Notes under the pieces: model-generated
The model's database searches: none
What the model saw: only the letters and a program-made list of their open reading frames with translations
Told to the model about the DNA's origin: nothing
Part shown: one piece after another, positions 8,774-17,778 of the stretch
How positions within the stretch are numbered: position 1 is the stretch's first letter
Layout of the letters: each line of letters begins with the position of its first letter
Made by a program: the position numbers and the translations under genes
Origin: Hoeflea sp.
GTDB lineage: Bacteria; Pseudomonadota; Alphaproteobacteria; Rhizobiales; Rhizobiaceae
Assembly (NCBI RefSeq): GCF_030682515.1
Contig: NZ_JAUXOD010000008.1
Location: 1 to 43,641, forward strand
Length of the DNA stretch: 43,641 nucleotides
Reading direction: 5' to 3'

Positions 8774-9802
8774 ATGAACAATCTCGGAGACCTGGAAATC
8801 TTTGCCCGTGTTGTCTCTGCCGGATCCATGTCCGCGGCAGGGCGCGAGCTGGGCCTGTCTCCGGCCGTTGTATCCAAGCGGCTGCGGCGCCTGGAGGACC
8901 GGCTCGGGACGCGGCTGATGCAGCGCACGACGCGCCAGATATCGCTGACCGAGGCCGGCCAGGGCTTCTATGAGCGGGTGGTGGCGATCCTGGCCGGAAT
9001 CGAGGAGGCCGAAGCCTTCGTTTCCCGGCGCTCGGCGCTCGCCCGCGGCGTGTTGAAAGTTTCCGCTCCCACGTCGTTCGGCCGCATGCATATCGCCCCC
9101 CATATCAACAGCTTCATGCAGGCCAATCCCGATCTTGGTGTCAACCTGATGCTGCGCGACGAATTCGTCGACATCGTCGGCGACGGCTATGATCTGGCGA
9201 TCCGGATCGCGGAATTGAGCGATTCGAGCCTGGTTGCGCGCAAACTTGCGCCGGTGCGCCGGATTCTAGTCGCCTCGCCCGCCTATCTGGAGCGGCACGG
9301 CGTCCCCCGCAGCATCGACGATCTCGCCAAGCATATCTGCCTCGCGCCGCACAACAACGACCCCTGGAAGCTCGAGAGCCCGGGCGGCCAGCTGATCCAT
9401 CGCCCGGTGGGCCCCCTGCAGACCAACTCGAGCGAAGTGGTGCGGGAAGCGGTCATTGGCGGCGTCGGCATCGCCCTGCGCTCGACCTGGGACATCGGCG
9501 CCGAACTGGCGGACGGACGGCTTGTTCAGGTCTTGCCCGCCTATGAGGGCTCGCGCAATGTGGCGATCCATGCAGTCTATGCCAGCCGCCGGTTCCTGCC
9601 CGCCAAGGTGCGGCTGTTCATCGACTATCTGGCCGAACTTTACGGGCCCACGCCCTATTGGGAAAATCCGCTTCCAGAGACGCCGTCGGCTTCGGTCACC
9701 TCGCTTTCGGGTCCTGGCTTCCGCGAGTCTTCCCGGACGCTGAACTCCGGCAAGTCCGGCGGCAATGAGAATGACCACGCCTCGCGGGATGCAGCGGAGT
9801 AG
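8774..9802 (+). CDS. LysR-family transcriptional regulator
   Basis: A 342-residue regulator with an N-terminal winged helix (residues 1-60: AAGRELGLSPAVVSKRLRRL, then RTTRQISLTEAG) and a LysR substrate-binding domain from about 88 to 295. It is divergent from glcD with 229 bases between start codons, the usual arrangement for control of the neighbouring operon, so it may sense glycolate or a related acid. The E. coli glc regulator is a GntR protein, so the analogy is positional only. The last 40 residues (after about 300, rich in Ser, Gly and Asn) exceed the usual LysR length. GGGAG lies upstream of the start. Confidence 0.88.
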   Translation: MNNLGDLEIFARVVSAGSMSAAGRELGLSPAVVSKRLRRLEDRLGTRLMQRTTRQISLTEAGQGFYERVVAILAGIEEAEAFVSRRSALARGVLKVSAPTSFGRMHIAPHINSFMQANPDLGVNLMLRDEFVDIVGDGYDLAIRIAELSDSSLVARKLAPVRRILVASPAYLERHGVPRSIDDLAKHICLAPHNNDPWKLESPGGQLIHRPVGPLQTNSSEVVREAVIGGVGIALRSTWDIGAELADGRLVQVLPAYEGSRNVAIHAVYASRRFLPAKVRLFIDYLAELYGPTPYWENPLPETPSASVTSLSGPGFRESSRTLNSGKSGGNENDHASRDAAE

Positions 9803-9935
9803 ATCCTGACGGGCAGTCGCCATCCCGCATGGATCCCGGTCCGAACCGGGAAACTTGTCACAAACTGGATAAAAATATTGACCACGTTTCCCGCCGCTTG
9901 GTACGGTCGCAGGCAGCCGCCCCCGGGATACGTCA

Positions 9936-10763
9936 ATGACCACGGACATCTTCGCACGAATCGAGCAAAGCCGAACCGCTGATGAAGTGGTTCATCAGAT
10001 CGAGGTTCTCGTGCTCGAGGGAATCTTGCGGGTCGGCGACCGACTGCCCGGCGAGCGTGAGCTTGCCAAGCAGTTCAACGTGTCGCGGCCGATCCTCAGG
10101 GAGGCGCTCAAGGTCCTGGAAGGACGCGGCCTGCTCAACACCCATCATGGCGGCGGGACCTTTGTCGCCGATGTCATTGGCCAGGTCTTCACCCGGCCGG
10201 TGATGGAGCTGATCGCGCGGCACCAGAAGGCCACGCTCGACTACCTTGAATACCGCCGCGAGGTGGAGGCCGTGACCGTCGAGTTCGCCGCCCGCCGCGC
10301 CACGGAAGCCGACAAGGCACTGCTCACCCGGATCATCACCGCCATGAAGGCCGCGCATCAGAAAGACGATTTCGAGGAAGAGGCGACGATCGACGTGGAG
10401 TTCCACAGCGCGATCGGCGAATGCGCGCACAACATCATTCTGCTTCACACCTTGCGGTCCTGCTACAGGCTGCTGGCCGAGGGCGTATTCTACAATCGCG
10501 CCATGGTCTACACTCTGCCTGGCGCGCGCGACAAATTGCTGGCGCAGCACGTGGCGATCTACGACGCTGTGATGGCAGGCAATCCGGACGCCGCTCGGCG
10601 CGCGGCGCAGGCGCATATCGATTTCGTCTCCAGGGCAATGATGGATGCCGAACGCTCGGGCGACTGGGAACGGGTGTCCCAACTTCGCCTGCAACATCGC
10701 GCTCCCGATCTTTCAAGGGCCGGCACGAAAGCCAGGCTGAAACAACCGGAGGCGGCAAATTGA
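9936..10763 (+). CDS. FadR-family GntR transcriptional regulator
   Basis: A 275-residue regulator with a GntR winged helix (residues about 15-80: GERELAKQFNVSRPILREAL, then GRGLLNTHHGGGTFV) and a C-terminal all-helical FCD ligand domain with conserved Asp/His metal ligands (IDVEFHSAI; later QHVAIYDAV). The closest functional analogues are LldR/LutR-type lactate regulators, inferred from its direct linkage: its stop codon overlaps the proposed TTG start of lutA. It probably represses the lutABC operon, and itself, in the absence of lactate. The 40 residues after the FCD domain are polar and probably disordered. Confidence 0.88.
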   Translation: MTTDIFARIEQSRTADEVVHQIEVLVLEGILRVGDRLPGERELAKQFNVSRPILREALKVLEGRGLLNTHHGGGTFVADVIGQVFTRPVMELIARHQKATLDYLEYRREVEAVTVEFAARRATEADKALLTRIITAMKAAHQKDDFEEEATIDVEFHSAIGECAHNIILLHTLRSCYRLLAEGVFYNRAMVYTLPGARDKLLAQHVAIYDAVMAGNPDAARRAAQAHIDFVSRAMMDAERSGDWERVSQLRLQHRAPDLSRAGTKARLKQPEAAN

Positions 10764-11545
10764 CGTCGAGCGAAACAATGGCTGCCCGGCAGCCGCGTGT
10801 GGGGCTGTTTGCGACCTGCCTGGTCGATCTTTTCCGGCCCTCGGTCGGATTTGCCAGCGCCAAGCTGCTGCAGGACGCCGGCTGCGAGGTGCATGTGCCG
10901 GTGGCGCAGACCTGCTGCGGCCAGCCGGCCTACAACAGCGGCGACAGGGCCGATACGCGGGCGATCGCCGAACAGGTGATCGAGGCCTTCGAGGGTTTCG
11001 ATTTCGTCGTCGCGCCCTCCGGGTCCTGCGCGTCGATGCTCAAGAAGCACTATCCCGGCCTGTTTGCGGGCGACGCCGCCTGGGAGGGTCGGGCGCAGCG
11101 CTTTTCAGACAAGTGCCACGAACTGGTTTCGTTCCTGACCGACGTGATGATGGTGCGCGACACCGGCGCATCGCTTGACGCCAAGATCACCTATCACGAT
11201 TCCTGTTCGGGCCTGCGCGAACTCGGCATAAAGGACCAGCCGCGCAAGCTGCTCGCCAATGTCCGCGGACTGGAACTTCAGGAAATGAAGGATTCCGATG
11301 TCTGCTGCGGCTTCGGCGGAACCTTCTGCATCAAATATTCCGACATCTCGAACGCCATCGTCACCAAGAAGGTCGTCAATATCGACGCGTCGGGGGCAGA
11401 CATGCTGCTGGCCGGAGATGTCGGCTGCCTGATGAACATGGCCGGCAAGCTCAAGCGCCAGGGCTCGAGCGTCGAGGTCCGCCACGTTGCCGAAGTGCTG
11501 GCCGGCATGACCAGCCAGCCGCCGATCGCCGGAAGCGGCAAATAG
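10760..11545 (+). CDS. lutA: L-lactate utilization Fe-S protein LutA
   Basis: LutA (YkgE-like) is the CCG-domain subunit of the LutABC L-lactate oxidation complex that converts lactate to pyruvate. The roughly 261-residue protein has two cysteine-rich CCG domains: VAQTCCGQPAYNSGD near residue 50 and DSDVCCGFGGTF near 180, each paired with an upstream Cys (FATCLVD; HDSCSG). I choose TTG at 10760 because GGAGG (10748-10752) precedes it by seven bases and it overlaps the regulator's stop. The alternative ATG at 10778 has a weak site. LutB follows after 21 bases. Confidence 0.9.
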   Translation: MTSSETMAARQPRVGLFATCLVDLFRPSVGFASAKLLQDAGCEVHVPVAQTCCGQPAYNSGDRADTRAIAEQVIEAFEGFDFVVAPSGSCASMLKKHYPGLFAGDAAWEGRAQRFSDKCHELVSFLTDVMMVRDTGASLDAKITYHDSCSGLRELGIKDQPRKLLANVRGLELQEMKDSDVCCGFGGTFCIKYSDISNAIVTKKVVNIDASGADMLLAGDVGCLMNMAGKLKRQGSSVEVRHVAEVLAGMTSQPPIAGSGK

Positions 11546-11566
11546 GCGGGATACAGGAGACAGTCC

Positions 11567-13003
11567 ATGGAACTTGCCGCCAAACATTTCAAAGCGAGCG
11601 CCGCAAAGGCGCTGGTCGACGTGCAGCTGCAGAAGGCACTCGGCAATGTCGAGAAAGGCTTCATCGGCAAGCGCCAGAAAGCCGCCGCCGCGCTTCCCGA
11701 ATTCGATGCGCTCAGGGACAATGCGCGCGACATCAAGAACCATGTGCTCGCCCATCTCGACCTCTATCTCGAGGAGTATGAGCGCAAGGTGACGGCGTCG
11801 GGCGGCATCGTTCACTGGGCGGAGACCGCCGAGGATGCACGCCGCATCGTGCTCGAGATCTGCCAGAAGGCAGGCGCCCGCACGGTGACCAAGGGCAAGT
11901 CGATGATCACCGAGGAGATCGCGCTCAACGATCACCTGTCGGCCAACGGCATCGAGCCGGTGGAAACGGATCTGGGCGAATACATCATCCAGCTGCGCGG
12001 CGAACATCCGAGCCACATCATCGCGCCCGCAGTGCATTTGAACAAGGAGCAGGTGGAGGGCGATTTCCGCCGGGTGCACACGCATCTGCCCGAAGGCCGT
12101 GACCTCTCCGACCCGGTGTCGCTGCTGGGCGAAGCGCGCGAGGTGCTGCGCCAGCGCTACTTCGCCGCCGATGTCGGCATCACCGGCGCCAATTTCCTGA
12201 TCGCCGAGACCGGCACGTCGGTGATCGTCACCAATGAGGGCAATGGCGACCTCACCCAGACGCTGGGCAAGATCCACGTCGTCGTGGCCTCCATCGAGAA
12301 GATCGTGCCGACGCTCGAGGACACTTCGCAGATCCTGAGGGTGCTGGCGCGCTCGGCCACCGGCCAGGACATGAGCGTCTACACCACGTTTTCCACAGGA
12401 CCGAAACGCGCTGACGACCCGGACGGACCGGATCAGTATCACGTCGTGCTGCTCGACAATGGCCGCTCGGCCATGCTCGGCACCGAGTATCAGGACATGC
12501 TGCGCTGCATCCGCTGCGGCGCCTGCATGAACCACTGCCCGGTCTATCACGCGGTCGGCGGCCACGCCTACGGCTCGGTCTATCCCGGCCCGATGGGGGC
12601 GGTGCTGACGCCCTCCCTCAACGGTATCGAGGAGACCGGGCAATTGCCCAACGCGTCAACCTTCTGCGGCCGCTGCGAGGCGGTGTGCCCGATGCGGATT
12701 CCGCTGCCCAAGATGATGCGGCACTGGCGGGAGCGCGAGTTCGAGCGCAACCTGACGCCGTTGACAGGTCGCTACGGCCTCAAATTCTGGGCCTTTTTCG
12801 CCAAGCGGCCGAAGCTCTACCGCCTTGCGGTCTCCTTCGGGGTGCCGTTGCTGTCGGTGTTCGGCGGCTCGTCCAAGCGCTTCCGCAGCCTGCCATTCGC
12901 CGGCGGCTGGACCCGCCACCGCGACTTGCCGGCGCCCGAAGGCCGCACCTTCCTGCAGGCCTGGGCGCAGCGCGAAGCGCTCAAGCAGGAGCCGGCACAG
13001 TGA
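11567..13003 (+). CDS. lutB: L-lactate utilization iron-sulfur protein LutB
   Basis: LutB (YkgF-like) is the large Fe-S subunit of the L-lactate oxidation complex. The 478-residue protein has an N-terminal LUD domain (about 70-300, with TKGKSMITEEI and the GITGANFLIAETGT segment). Two 4Fe-4S motifs follow: CIRCGACMNHCP near 313 and CGRCEAVCP near 366. The C-terminal region after about 400 is typical of the family. AGGAG lies upstream of the ATG. The stop codon overlaps the GTG start of lutC, so the genes are translationally coupled. Confidence 0.93.
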   Translation: MELAAKHFKASAAKALVDVQLQKALGNVEKGFIGKRQKAAAALPEFDALRDNARDIKNHVLAHLDLYLEEYERKVTASGGIVHWAETAEDARRIVLEICQKAGARTVTKGKSMITEEIALNDHLSANGIEPVETDLGEYIIQLRGEHPSHIIAPAVHLNKEQVEGDFRRVHTHLPEGRDLSDPVSLLGEAREVLRQRYFAADVGITGANFLIAETGTSVIVTNEGNGDLTQTLGKIHVVVASIEKIVPTLEDTSQILRVLARSATGQDMSVYTTFSTGPKRADDPDGPDQYHVVLLDNGRSAMLGTEYQDMLRCIRCGACMNHCPVYHAVGGHAYGSVYPGPMGAVLTPSLNGIEETGQLPNASTFCGRCEAVCPMRIPLPKMMRHWREREFERNLTPLTGRYGLKFWAFFAKRPKLYRLAVSFGVPLLSVFGGSSKRFRSLPFAGGWTRHRDLPAPEGRTFLQAWAQREALKQEPAQ

Positions 13004-13671
13004 GCGCGCGCGAGACCGTGATGGGCAAGATCCGGGCCGCGATGGGGGTCAAGGGCCCGGACGAGGCGCGCCAGGCAACCGTGGCCACGCGGCTCAGGGA
13101 AACACCCGCGGGCGTCATTCCGGCGAGAGCGCAACTTCCCACGGCGGGACAGCTTGAGCTGTTCTGCGCCATGGCGGTGCAGTTCGGCGCAACCGTGACG
13201 CGGGTGAGCGACTATCACGAGGTCCCCGCCGAAGTCAGTGCCTACCTGCGCACCCGCAATCTGCCGTCGGAAATCCGGATGGGCGCCGACGCGCGGCTGG
13301 TGAAAGCAGACTGGAGTTCGGAGAAAACTCTCGAGGTGCGCCACGGCGCGTCGGACGGCGGCGACCTGGCGGGCGTCAGCCACGCGATGGCGGGCATCGC
13401 CGAAACCGGGACGCTGGCGCTGCTGTCGGGTCCCGCCAATCCGACCACCATCAACTTCCTGCCGGAACATCACATCGTGGTGCTGGATGCCCGCGACATC
13501 AGGGGCGACATGGAAAGCGTCTGGGCGAAGCTGCGGACGGATCTGGGCAAGGGCGCGATGCCTCGCAACATCAATCTGATCACCGGGCCTTCCCGCTCGG
13601 GCGACATCGAACAGACCATCATCCTGGGCGCGCACGGCCCCAGGGCGCTGCATATCGTCGTGGTGGAATGA
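13000..13671 (+). CDS. lutC: L-lactate utilization protein LutC
   Basis: LutC (YkgG-like) is the small LUD-domain subunit of the lactate oxidation complex. The 223-residue protein has the family's C-terminal core: GIAETGTLALLSGPANPTT, then LPEHHIVVLDARDI and NLITGPSRSGDIEQTI, ending in HGPRALHIVVVE. The start is the GTG at 13000, which overlaps the lutB stop and is preceded by AGGAG (12986-12990); an ATG seven codons later (13021) is the alternative. It closes the gntR-lutA-lutB-lutC operon. No lactate permease gene is seen nearby. Confidence 0.93.
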   Translation: MSARETVMGKIRAAMGVKGPDEARQATVATRLRETPAGVIPARAQLPTAGQLELFCAMAVQFGATVTRVSDYHEVPAEVSAYLRTRNLPSEIRMGADARLVKADWSSEKTLEVRHGASDGGDLAGVSHAMAGIAETGTLALLSGPANPTTINFLPEHHIVVLDARDIRGDMESVWAKLRTDLGKGAMPRNINLITGPSRSGDIEQTIILGAHGPRALHIVVVE

Positions 13672-13714
13672 ACCGACCAAGCGACGCAGCCGCCCGGATG
13701 AGATCCCGTTCCGC

Positions 13715-13743
13715 TTGACGATGGCTGCGATTTGGATCTAGCT
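13715..13743 (+). promoter_or_regulatory. Putative sigma-70 promoter for LysE-type exporter
   Basis: TTGACG at 13715-13720 is followed after 17 bases by CTAGCT at 13738-13743, about 35 bases before the start codon. The -35 box is good and the -10 box is a weak match. Confidence 0.4.
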
Positions 13744-13777
13744 CGCTTCCGAACCGACCGGATCCGGAGTCCCCGCC

Positions 13778-14416
13778 ATGCCCGTTTCACCCGAACACTT
13801 TGCCGCATTCGTGCTGGCCAGCGTCATTCTGCTCGTCATTCCCGGCCCGACCATCGTCATGGTCATCAGCCAGGCGCTGGCGCATGGTCGCAAGGTGGCG
13901 TTCGCCAGCGTGATGGGTGTTGGGCTTGGCGATCTGGTTGCGACCTCGCTGTCGATTGCCGGCGCAGGCGCACTGTTGGCCGCTTCCGCCTCGCTGTTCC
14001 AGGCGCTGAAATTTGTCGGCGCGGCCTATCTGATCTGGATCGGCTACAAGATGTGGCGGGCGCCGGCGATCATCCCGGCCCTGCAGGATGCCGATCTTCC
14101 AACCGGTTCAGGCAGGCCGGCGGTCATTTTCCGCGATTCGTTCCTGATTACCGCGCTCAATCCCAAGGGCATCCTGTTCTTCGTGGCCTTCGTGCCGCAA
14201 TTCATCGTTCCGGCCCTGCCTTACGCGCCGCAAGCGGCCATCTATGTGGTGACCTTCACCGTGCTCGGCATCGTCAATGCGGCGATGTTCGCGTTCCTCG
14301 CCGCCGGCGCCCGGAAGACCATCCGCCGCCCGCAGATGATGAAGGCGGCGATGCGCACCGGCGGATCGCTTTTGATGATGGCCGGCGTCGCCGCAGCCTT
14401 GACCCGTCGCGCCTGA
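13778..14416 (+). CDS. LysE/RhtB-family amino-acid exporter
   Basis: A 212-residue inner-membrane protein with about six hydrophobic segments. The N-terminal signature is the VIPGPTIVMVISQALAHGRK region, followed by AYLIWIGYKMWR and NPKGILFFVAFVPQF, all typical of LysE/RhtB translocators that export amino acids or homoserine lactones. The substrate cannot be told from the sequence. CCGGAG lies upstream of the ATG. It is followed after 27 bases by rsmE, so the two may share a transcript although their functions are unrelated. Confidence 0.9.
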   Translation: MPVSPEHFAAFVLASVILLVIPGPTIVMVISQALAHGRKVAFASVMGVGLGDLVATSLSIAGAGALLAASASLFQALKFVGAAYLIWIGYKMWRAPAIIPALQDADLPTGSGRPAVIFRDSFLITALNPKGILFFVAFVPQFIVPALPYAPQAAIYVVTFTVLGIVNAAMFAFLAAGARKTIRRPQMMKAAMRTGGSLLMMAGVAAALTRRA

Positions 14417-14443
14417 CCTCAAGCACCGCGAAAGATCCCCAAG

Positions 14444-15178
14444 ATGCGCGCCAACTACAAACTGCAACGGCTTTATCTCGATGCGCCGCTCGCATCGGGC
14501 GATGTCGTGCCGCTCGGCAAGGAGCAGGCGCATTATCTCCTGAGCGTGCTGCGGCTCGAGGACGGCGCCGAGCTGCTGGTGTTCAACGGCCGGGAGGGGG
14601 AATATGCCGCCACGCTGCGGCCGTCGGGCAAGAAGGCCGCCACGCTCGAGATCGGCGGCCAGACGCGGTCGCAGCCGCCGCACTCGCGGCTCGATTTCCT
14701 GTTCGCACCGCTGAAAGTGGGCCGGCTCGACTATCTGGTGCAGAAGGCCACGGAAATGGGGGTGGGCCGGATCACGCCGGTGTTCACCGACCATACCCAG
14801 TTGCACAAGGTCAACGCTGAGCGGCTTCACGCCAATATTCTCGAAGCCGCCGAGCAATGCGGCAATCTCGCGATTCCGGCACTCGGGGACGGCGTCCGGC
14901 TGGAGGCGCTGCTCACCAACTGGGATCCGGCGCGGCGGATCATCTTCTGCAATGAAAGCGAGGCCGGAAACAACCCGGCCGCAGCGCTTTCGGCCATCGC
15001 CGAGCGCAATCTGGCCTTGCTCGTCGGGCCCGAAGGCGGGTTCTCCGAACGGGAGCGGAAGATGCTGACAGGCCTGGCCTTTGTCACGCCCATTCCCCTC
15101 GGGCCGCGCATCCTGAGGGCGGATACGGCCGCCGTCGCGGCCCTGACGGCAGTGCAGATGACGATCGGCGACTGGTAA
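14444..15178 (+). CDS. rsmE: 16S rRNA m3U1498 methyltransferase RsmE
   Basis: RsmE methylates N3 of U1498 in 16S rRNA using S-adenosylmethionine. The 244-residue protein has the N-terminal PUA-like domain (LGKEQAHYLLSVLRLEDG) and the C-terminal knotted SPOUT domain. Diagnostic segments are LVQKATEMGVGRITPV, EAAEQCGNLAIP, LLVGPEGGFSERE and PLGPRILRADTA, which form the cofactor-binding knot. Proximity to gshA is common in rhizobia. The ribosome-binding site is weak (GAAAGATC), which suggests coupling to the upstream exporter gene. Confidence 0.95.
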   Translation: MRANYKLQRLYLDAPLASGDVVPLGKEQAHYLLSVLRLEDGAELLVFNGREGEYAATLRPSGKKAATLEIGGQTRSQPPHSRLDFLFAPLKVGRLDYLVQKATEMGVGRITPVFTDHTQLHKVNAERLHANILEAAEQCGNLAIPALGDGVRLEALLTNWDPARRIIFCNESEAGNNPAAALSAIAERNLALLVGPEGGFSERERKMLTGLAFVTPIPLGPRILRADTAAVAALTAVQMTIGDW

Positions 15179-15319
15179 GGGCGCACGCACCAGATCACAT
15201 CATTGTTCTTTGATGGAAGGATCAGGAATTTTTGCTTGCAAGGCGGACCGGTTCCGGTCCAAGCAGCATTTGATGCGTGGACTGAAACTGCGCAATGACC
15301 AGACGATAAAGGGCCGGAC

Positions 15320-16693
15320 ATGGCGCGCGACACCACCGATGATACTCCGATCAGCACAATCAGCGAGCTGGCGGACTGGATGGCCGCAGGCTGCAAGCCG
15401 AAGGAAAAATGGCGCATCGGCACCGAGCACGAGAAGTTCGTTTTCTTCACCGAAACGCTCGAACCGGTGCCCTATGAAGGCAAGCGCTCGATCCGGGCGC
15501 TGCTGGAAGGGATGGCGATGATGCTCGGCTGGGAGCCGATCATCGACGCGGGCAAGATCATCGGACTGGTGGAGCCGACCGGCCACGGCGCCATCAGCCT
15601 GGAACCGGGCGGGCAGTTCGAACTGTCGGGCGCGCCGCTCGAAACCATCCACCAGACCTGCCGCGAATCCAACGCGCATCTGGCGCAACTGCGGGAAATC
15701 GCCGATCCGCTGGGCATCCGGTTCCTTGGAATCGGCGGCAGCCCCGCCTGGACGCTGGCCGAAACGCCGAAAATGCCCAAGTCGCGATACGACATCATGA
15801 CCCGCTACATGCCGAAGGTCGGCAGCCAGGGGCTCGACATGATGTACCGGACCTGCACGATCCAGGTGAACCTCGATTACTCCTCGGAGGCCGACATGCG
15901 CCGGAAGATGCAGCTCGGCATGAAGCTGCAGCCGCTGGCCACCGCGCTGTTTGCGGCCTCGCCCTTCACCGAAGGCAAGCCCAACGGCCTGGTCTCCTGG
16001 CGCGGCGACATCTGGCGCGACACCGACAACCAGCGCTCGGGGCAGTTGCCGTTCGTCTATTCGGACGAGTTCTGCTTCATGGATTATGTCGAATGGGCGC
16101 TCGACGTGCCGATGTATTTCGTGCTGCGCGACGGCCGCTACCACGAGGCCACCCATGTCACCTTCCGCCAGTTCATGAATGGCGCGCTCAAGTGCGAGCT
16201 CGACCAGCCGATGCCGACGATGGGCGACTGGACCAACCATCTGGGCACGCTGTTCCCGGATGCACGGCTGAAGCGCTTCATCGAAATGCGCGGCGCCGAT
16301 GGCGGGCCGTGGCGGCGGATCTGCGCCCTGCCCGCCTTCTGGGTCGGACTGCTCTATGACGAGAGCGCGCTGTCGGAAGCGCTCGAACTGGTGCGGGACT
16401 GGAGCCTCGAGGAGGTGAATGCGATCCGCGACGCCGCCCCGCGCGAGGGCCTGAAGGCGCGAATCCATGGCCATTCGCTGCACGATATCGGCCGGCAGGT
16501 GCTCGGCATTTCCCGGCGCGGCCTGATCAACCGGGCGTGCCTGAATTCCGAAGGCAATGACGAGAGCCATTTCCTGGCGCCGCTCGAAGAAACCATCGCC
16601 CGCGGCACGACACTGGCCGAGGAAATGCTGGCGCTCTATCACGGCCGCTGGAACGGCAGCGTCGACCCGGTGTTCGAGGATTACGCCTACTGA
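15320..16693 (+). CDS. gshA: Glutamate-cysteine ligase (plant/alphaproteobacterial type)
   Basis: This enzyme joins glutamate and cysteine with ATP, the first and rate-limiting step of glutathione synthesis. The 457-residue length and sequence fit the GCS2/plant-type class of alphaproteobacteria rather than the E. coli GshA class. Key segments are WRIGTEHEKFVF near residue 32, GHGAISLEPGGQFELSG near 92 (active-site Glu and Arg region), TCTIQVNLDYSSEADM, and a cysteine-containing C-terminal half. AAGGGCCGG precedes the ATG. A 140-base gap without an evident gene separates it from rsmE. Confidence 0.93.
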   Translation: MARDTTDDTPISTISELADWMAAGCKPKEKWRIGTEHEKFVFFTETLEPVPYEGKRSIRALLEGMAMMLGWEPIIDAGKIIGLVEPTGHGAISLEPGGQFELSGAPLETIHQTCRESNAHLAQLREIADPLGIRFLGIGGSPAWTLAETPKMPKSRYDIMTRYMPKVGSQGLDMMYRTCTIQVNLDYSSEADMRRKMQLGMKLQPLATALFAASPFTEGKPNGLVSWRGDIWRDTDNQRSGQLPFVYSDEFCFMDYVEWALDVPMYFVLRDGRYHEATHVTFRQFMNGALKCELDQPMPTMGDWTNHLGTLFPDARLKRFIEMRGADGGPWRRICALPAFWVGLLYDESALSEALELVRDWSLEEVNAIRDAAPREGLKARIHGHSLHDIGRQVLGISRRGLINRACLNSEGNDESHFLAPLEETIARGTTLAEEMLALYHGRWNGSVDPVFEDYAY

Positions 16694-16796
16694 GGCCTGG
16701 CGTCGGACCGGTTCCGGCTTAGATCGACCCTAGGCAGGCCCGAAACGTCGGTATAGTCTCTGTTCAACCCGCAAGGGATGGAGGAGACACGATCCG

Positions 16797-17675
16797 ATGA
16801 TGCCGCTTTACGACATGATGATGAATGCCCAGAAAGGCGACGCCATGCGCGCCATGGCGCAACAGTTCGGCCTCAACGAGACCCAGATGGAGCAGGCGAT
16901 GGCGGCGCTGATGCCGGCCTTCTCCACAGGGCTCAAGCGCAACGCCGCAAATCCGATGGACATGTCCAATTTCCTCGCGGCGCTCGCAAGCGGCCAGCAC
17001 GCAACGTATTTCGAGAACCTGCAGAGCGCCTTCAGCCCGCAAGGCCGGGACGAGGGCAACGGCATCCTGGGCCATATCTTCGGCTCCAAGGAAGTGAGCC
17101 GGGCGGTGGCCGCCCAGGCGGAAGCCGCGACCGGAATCGGCCAGGAAATCTTCAAGCAGATGCTGCCGGTGCTCGCCACCGCGATCATGGGCGGGCTGTT
17201 CAAGCAGGCGACAGAGCGCCCTGCAACCCAAAGCCAGGCCGGCGCCATGGGCGGATCCAATCCGATCGGCGACCTGATCACCGAGATGATGCGCCAGGGA
17301 ATGGGCGGCGCACAGGCAAAGCCCGCACCGCGGGCCTCGCCGATGGACAATCCGCTGGGACAGATCCTCGAAGGCATGTTCGGCGGCGCACAGAAGCGCC
17401 AGCCGCAGCCGGGCGCTGGCAATCCGTTTGGCGACAACCCGCTCGGCCAGATCTTCCAGGACATGCTCGGCGGCGCGATGGGCGGGGCTGAGAGGCGCCA
17501 GGCCCCGGAACCGGAACCGGAACCTGAGCGGATGCCGTCCGGGCGCGCGCGCAATCCCTATGACGACCTCTTCGGCAAGATGTTCGACTCCGGTCGCGAG
17601 GTCCAGAAGGGCTACCAGAAGAGCATGGACTCGATTTTCGACCAGTATCTGCAGGGCATGAAACGGTCCAGGTGA
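16797..17675 (+). CDS. DUF937 domain protein
   Basis: A 292-residue soluble protein. Residues 1-145 form the helical DUF937 domain (QQFGLNETQMEQAMAALMPA; ILGHIFGSKEVSRAVAAQAE; LPVLATAIMGGLFKQ). The rest is low-complexity with several repeats of the form 'NPLGQI..(D/E)MFGGA' (about 183-190, 208-216) and an 'EPEPEPE' run, ending in a short helix. Function is unknown for the family. GGAGGAG precedes the first of two tandem ATG codons. It is a single-gene unit between gshA and a convergent DUF1127 gene. Confidence 0.85.
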   Translation: MMPLYDMMMNAQKGDAMRAMAQQFGLNETQMEQAMAALMPAFSTGLKRNAANPMDMSNFLAALASGQHATYFENLQSAFSPQGRDEGNGILGHIFGSKEVSRAVAAQAEAATGIGQEIFKQMLPVLATAIMGGLFKQATERPATQSQAGAMGGSNPIGDLITEMMRQGMGGAQAKPAPRASPMDNPLGQILEGMFGGAQKRQPQPGAGNPFGDNPLGQIFQDMLGGAMGGAERRQAPEPEPEPERMPSGRARNPYDDLFGKMFDSGREVQKGYQKSMDSIFDQYLQGMKRSR

Positions 17676-17682
17676 CCAGCCA

Positions 17683-17729
17683 AAAAAACCCGGCCGCGCT
17701 GACCCTCAGGGTGCAGGCAAGCGGCCGGG
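17683..17729 (-). terminator. Rho-independent terminator after DUF1127 gene
   Basis: CCCGGCCGC (17689-17697) and GCGGCCGGG (17721-17729) form a perfect 9-bp stem. On the minus strand it is followed immediately by TTTTTTT (A-run at 17682-17688 on the plus strand), so it terminates the minus-strand DUF1127 transcript. Confidence 0.8.
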
Positions 17730-17778
17730 GAAAGGCGGGATACAGGGCGGTATCCCGCAGGGGACCTGAAATGCCGAC

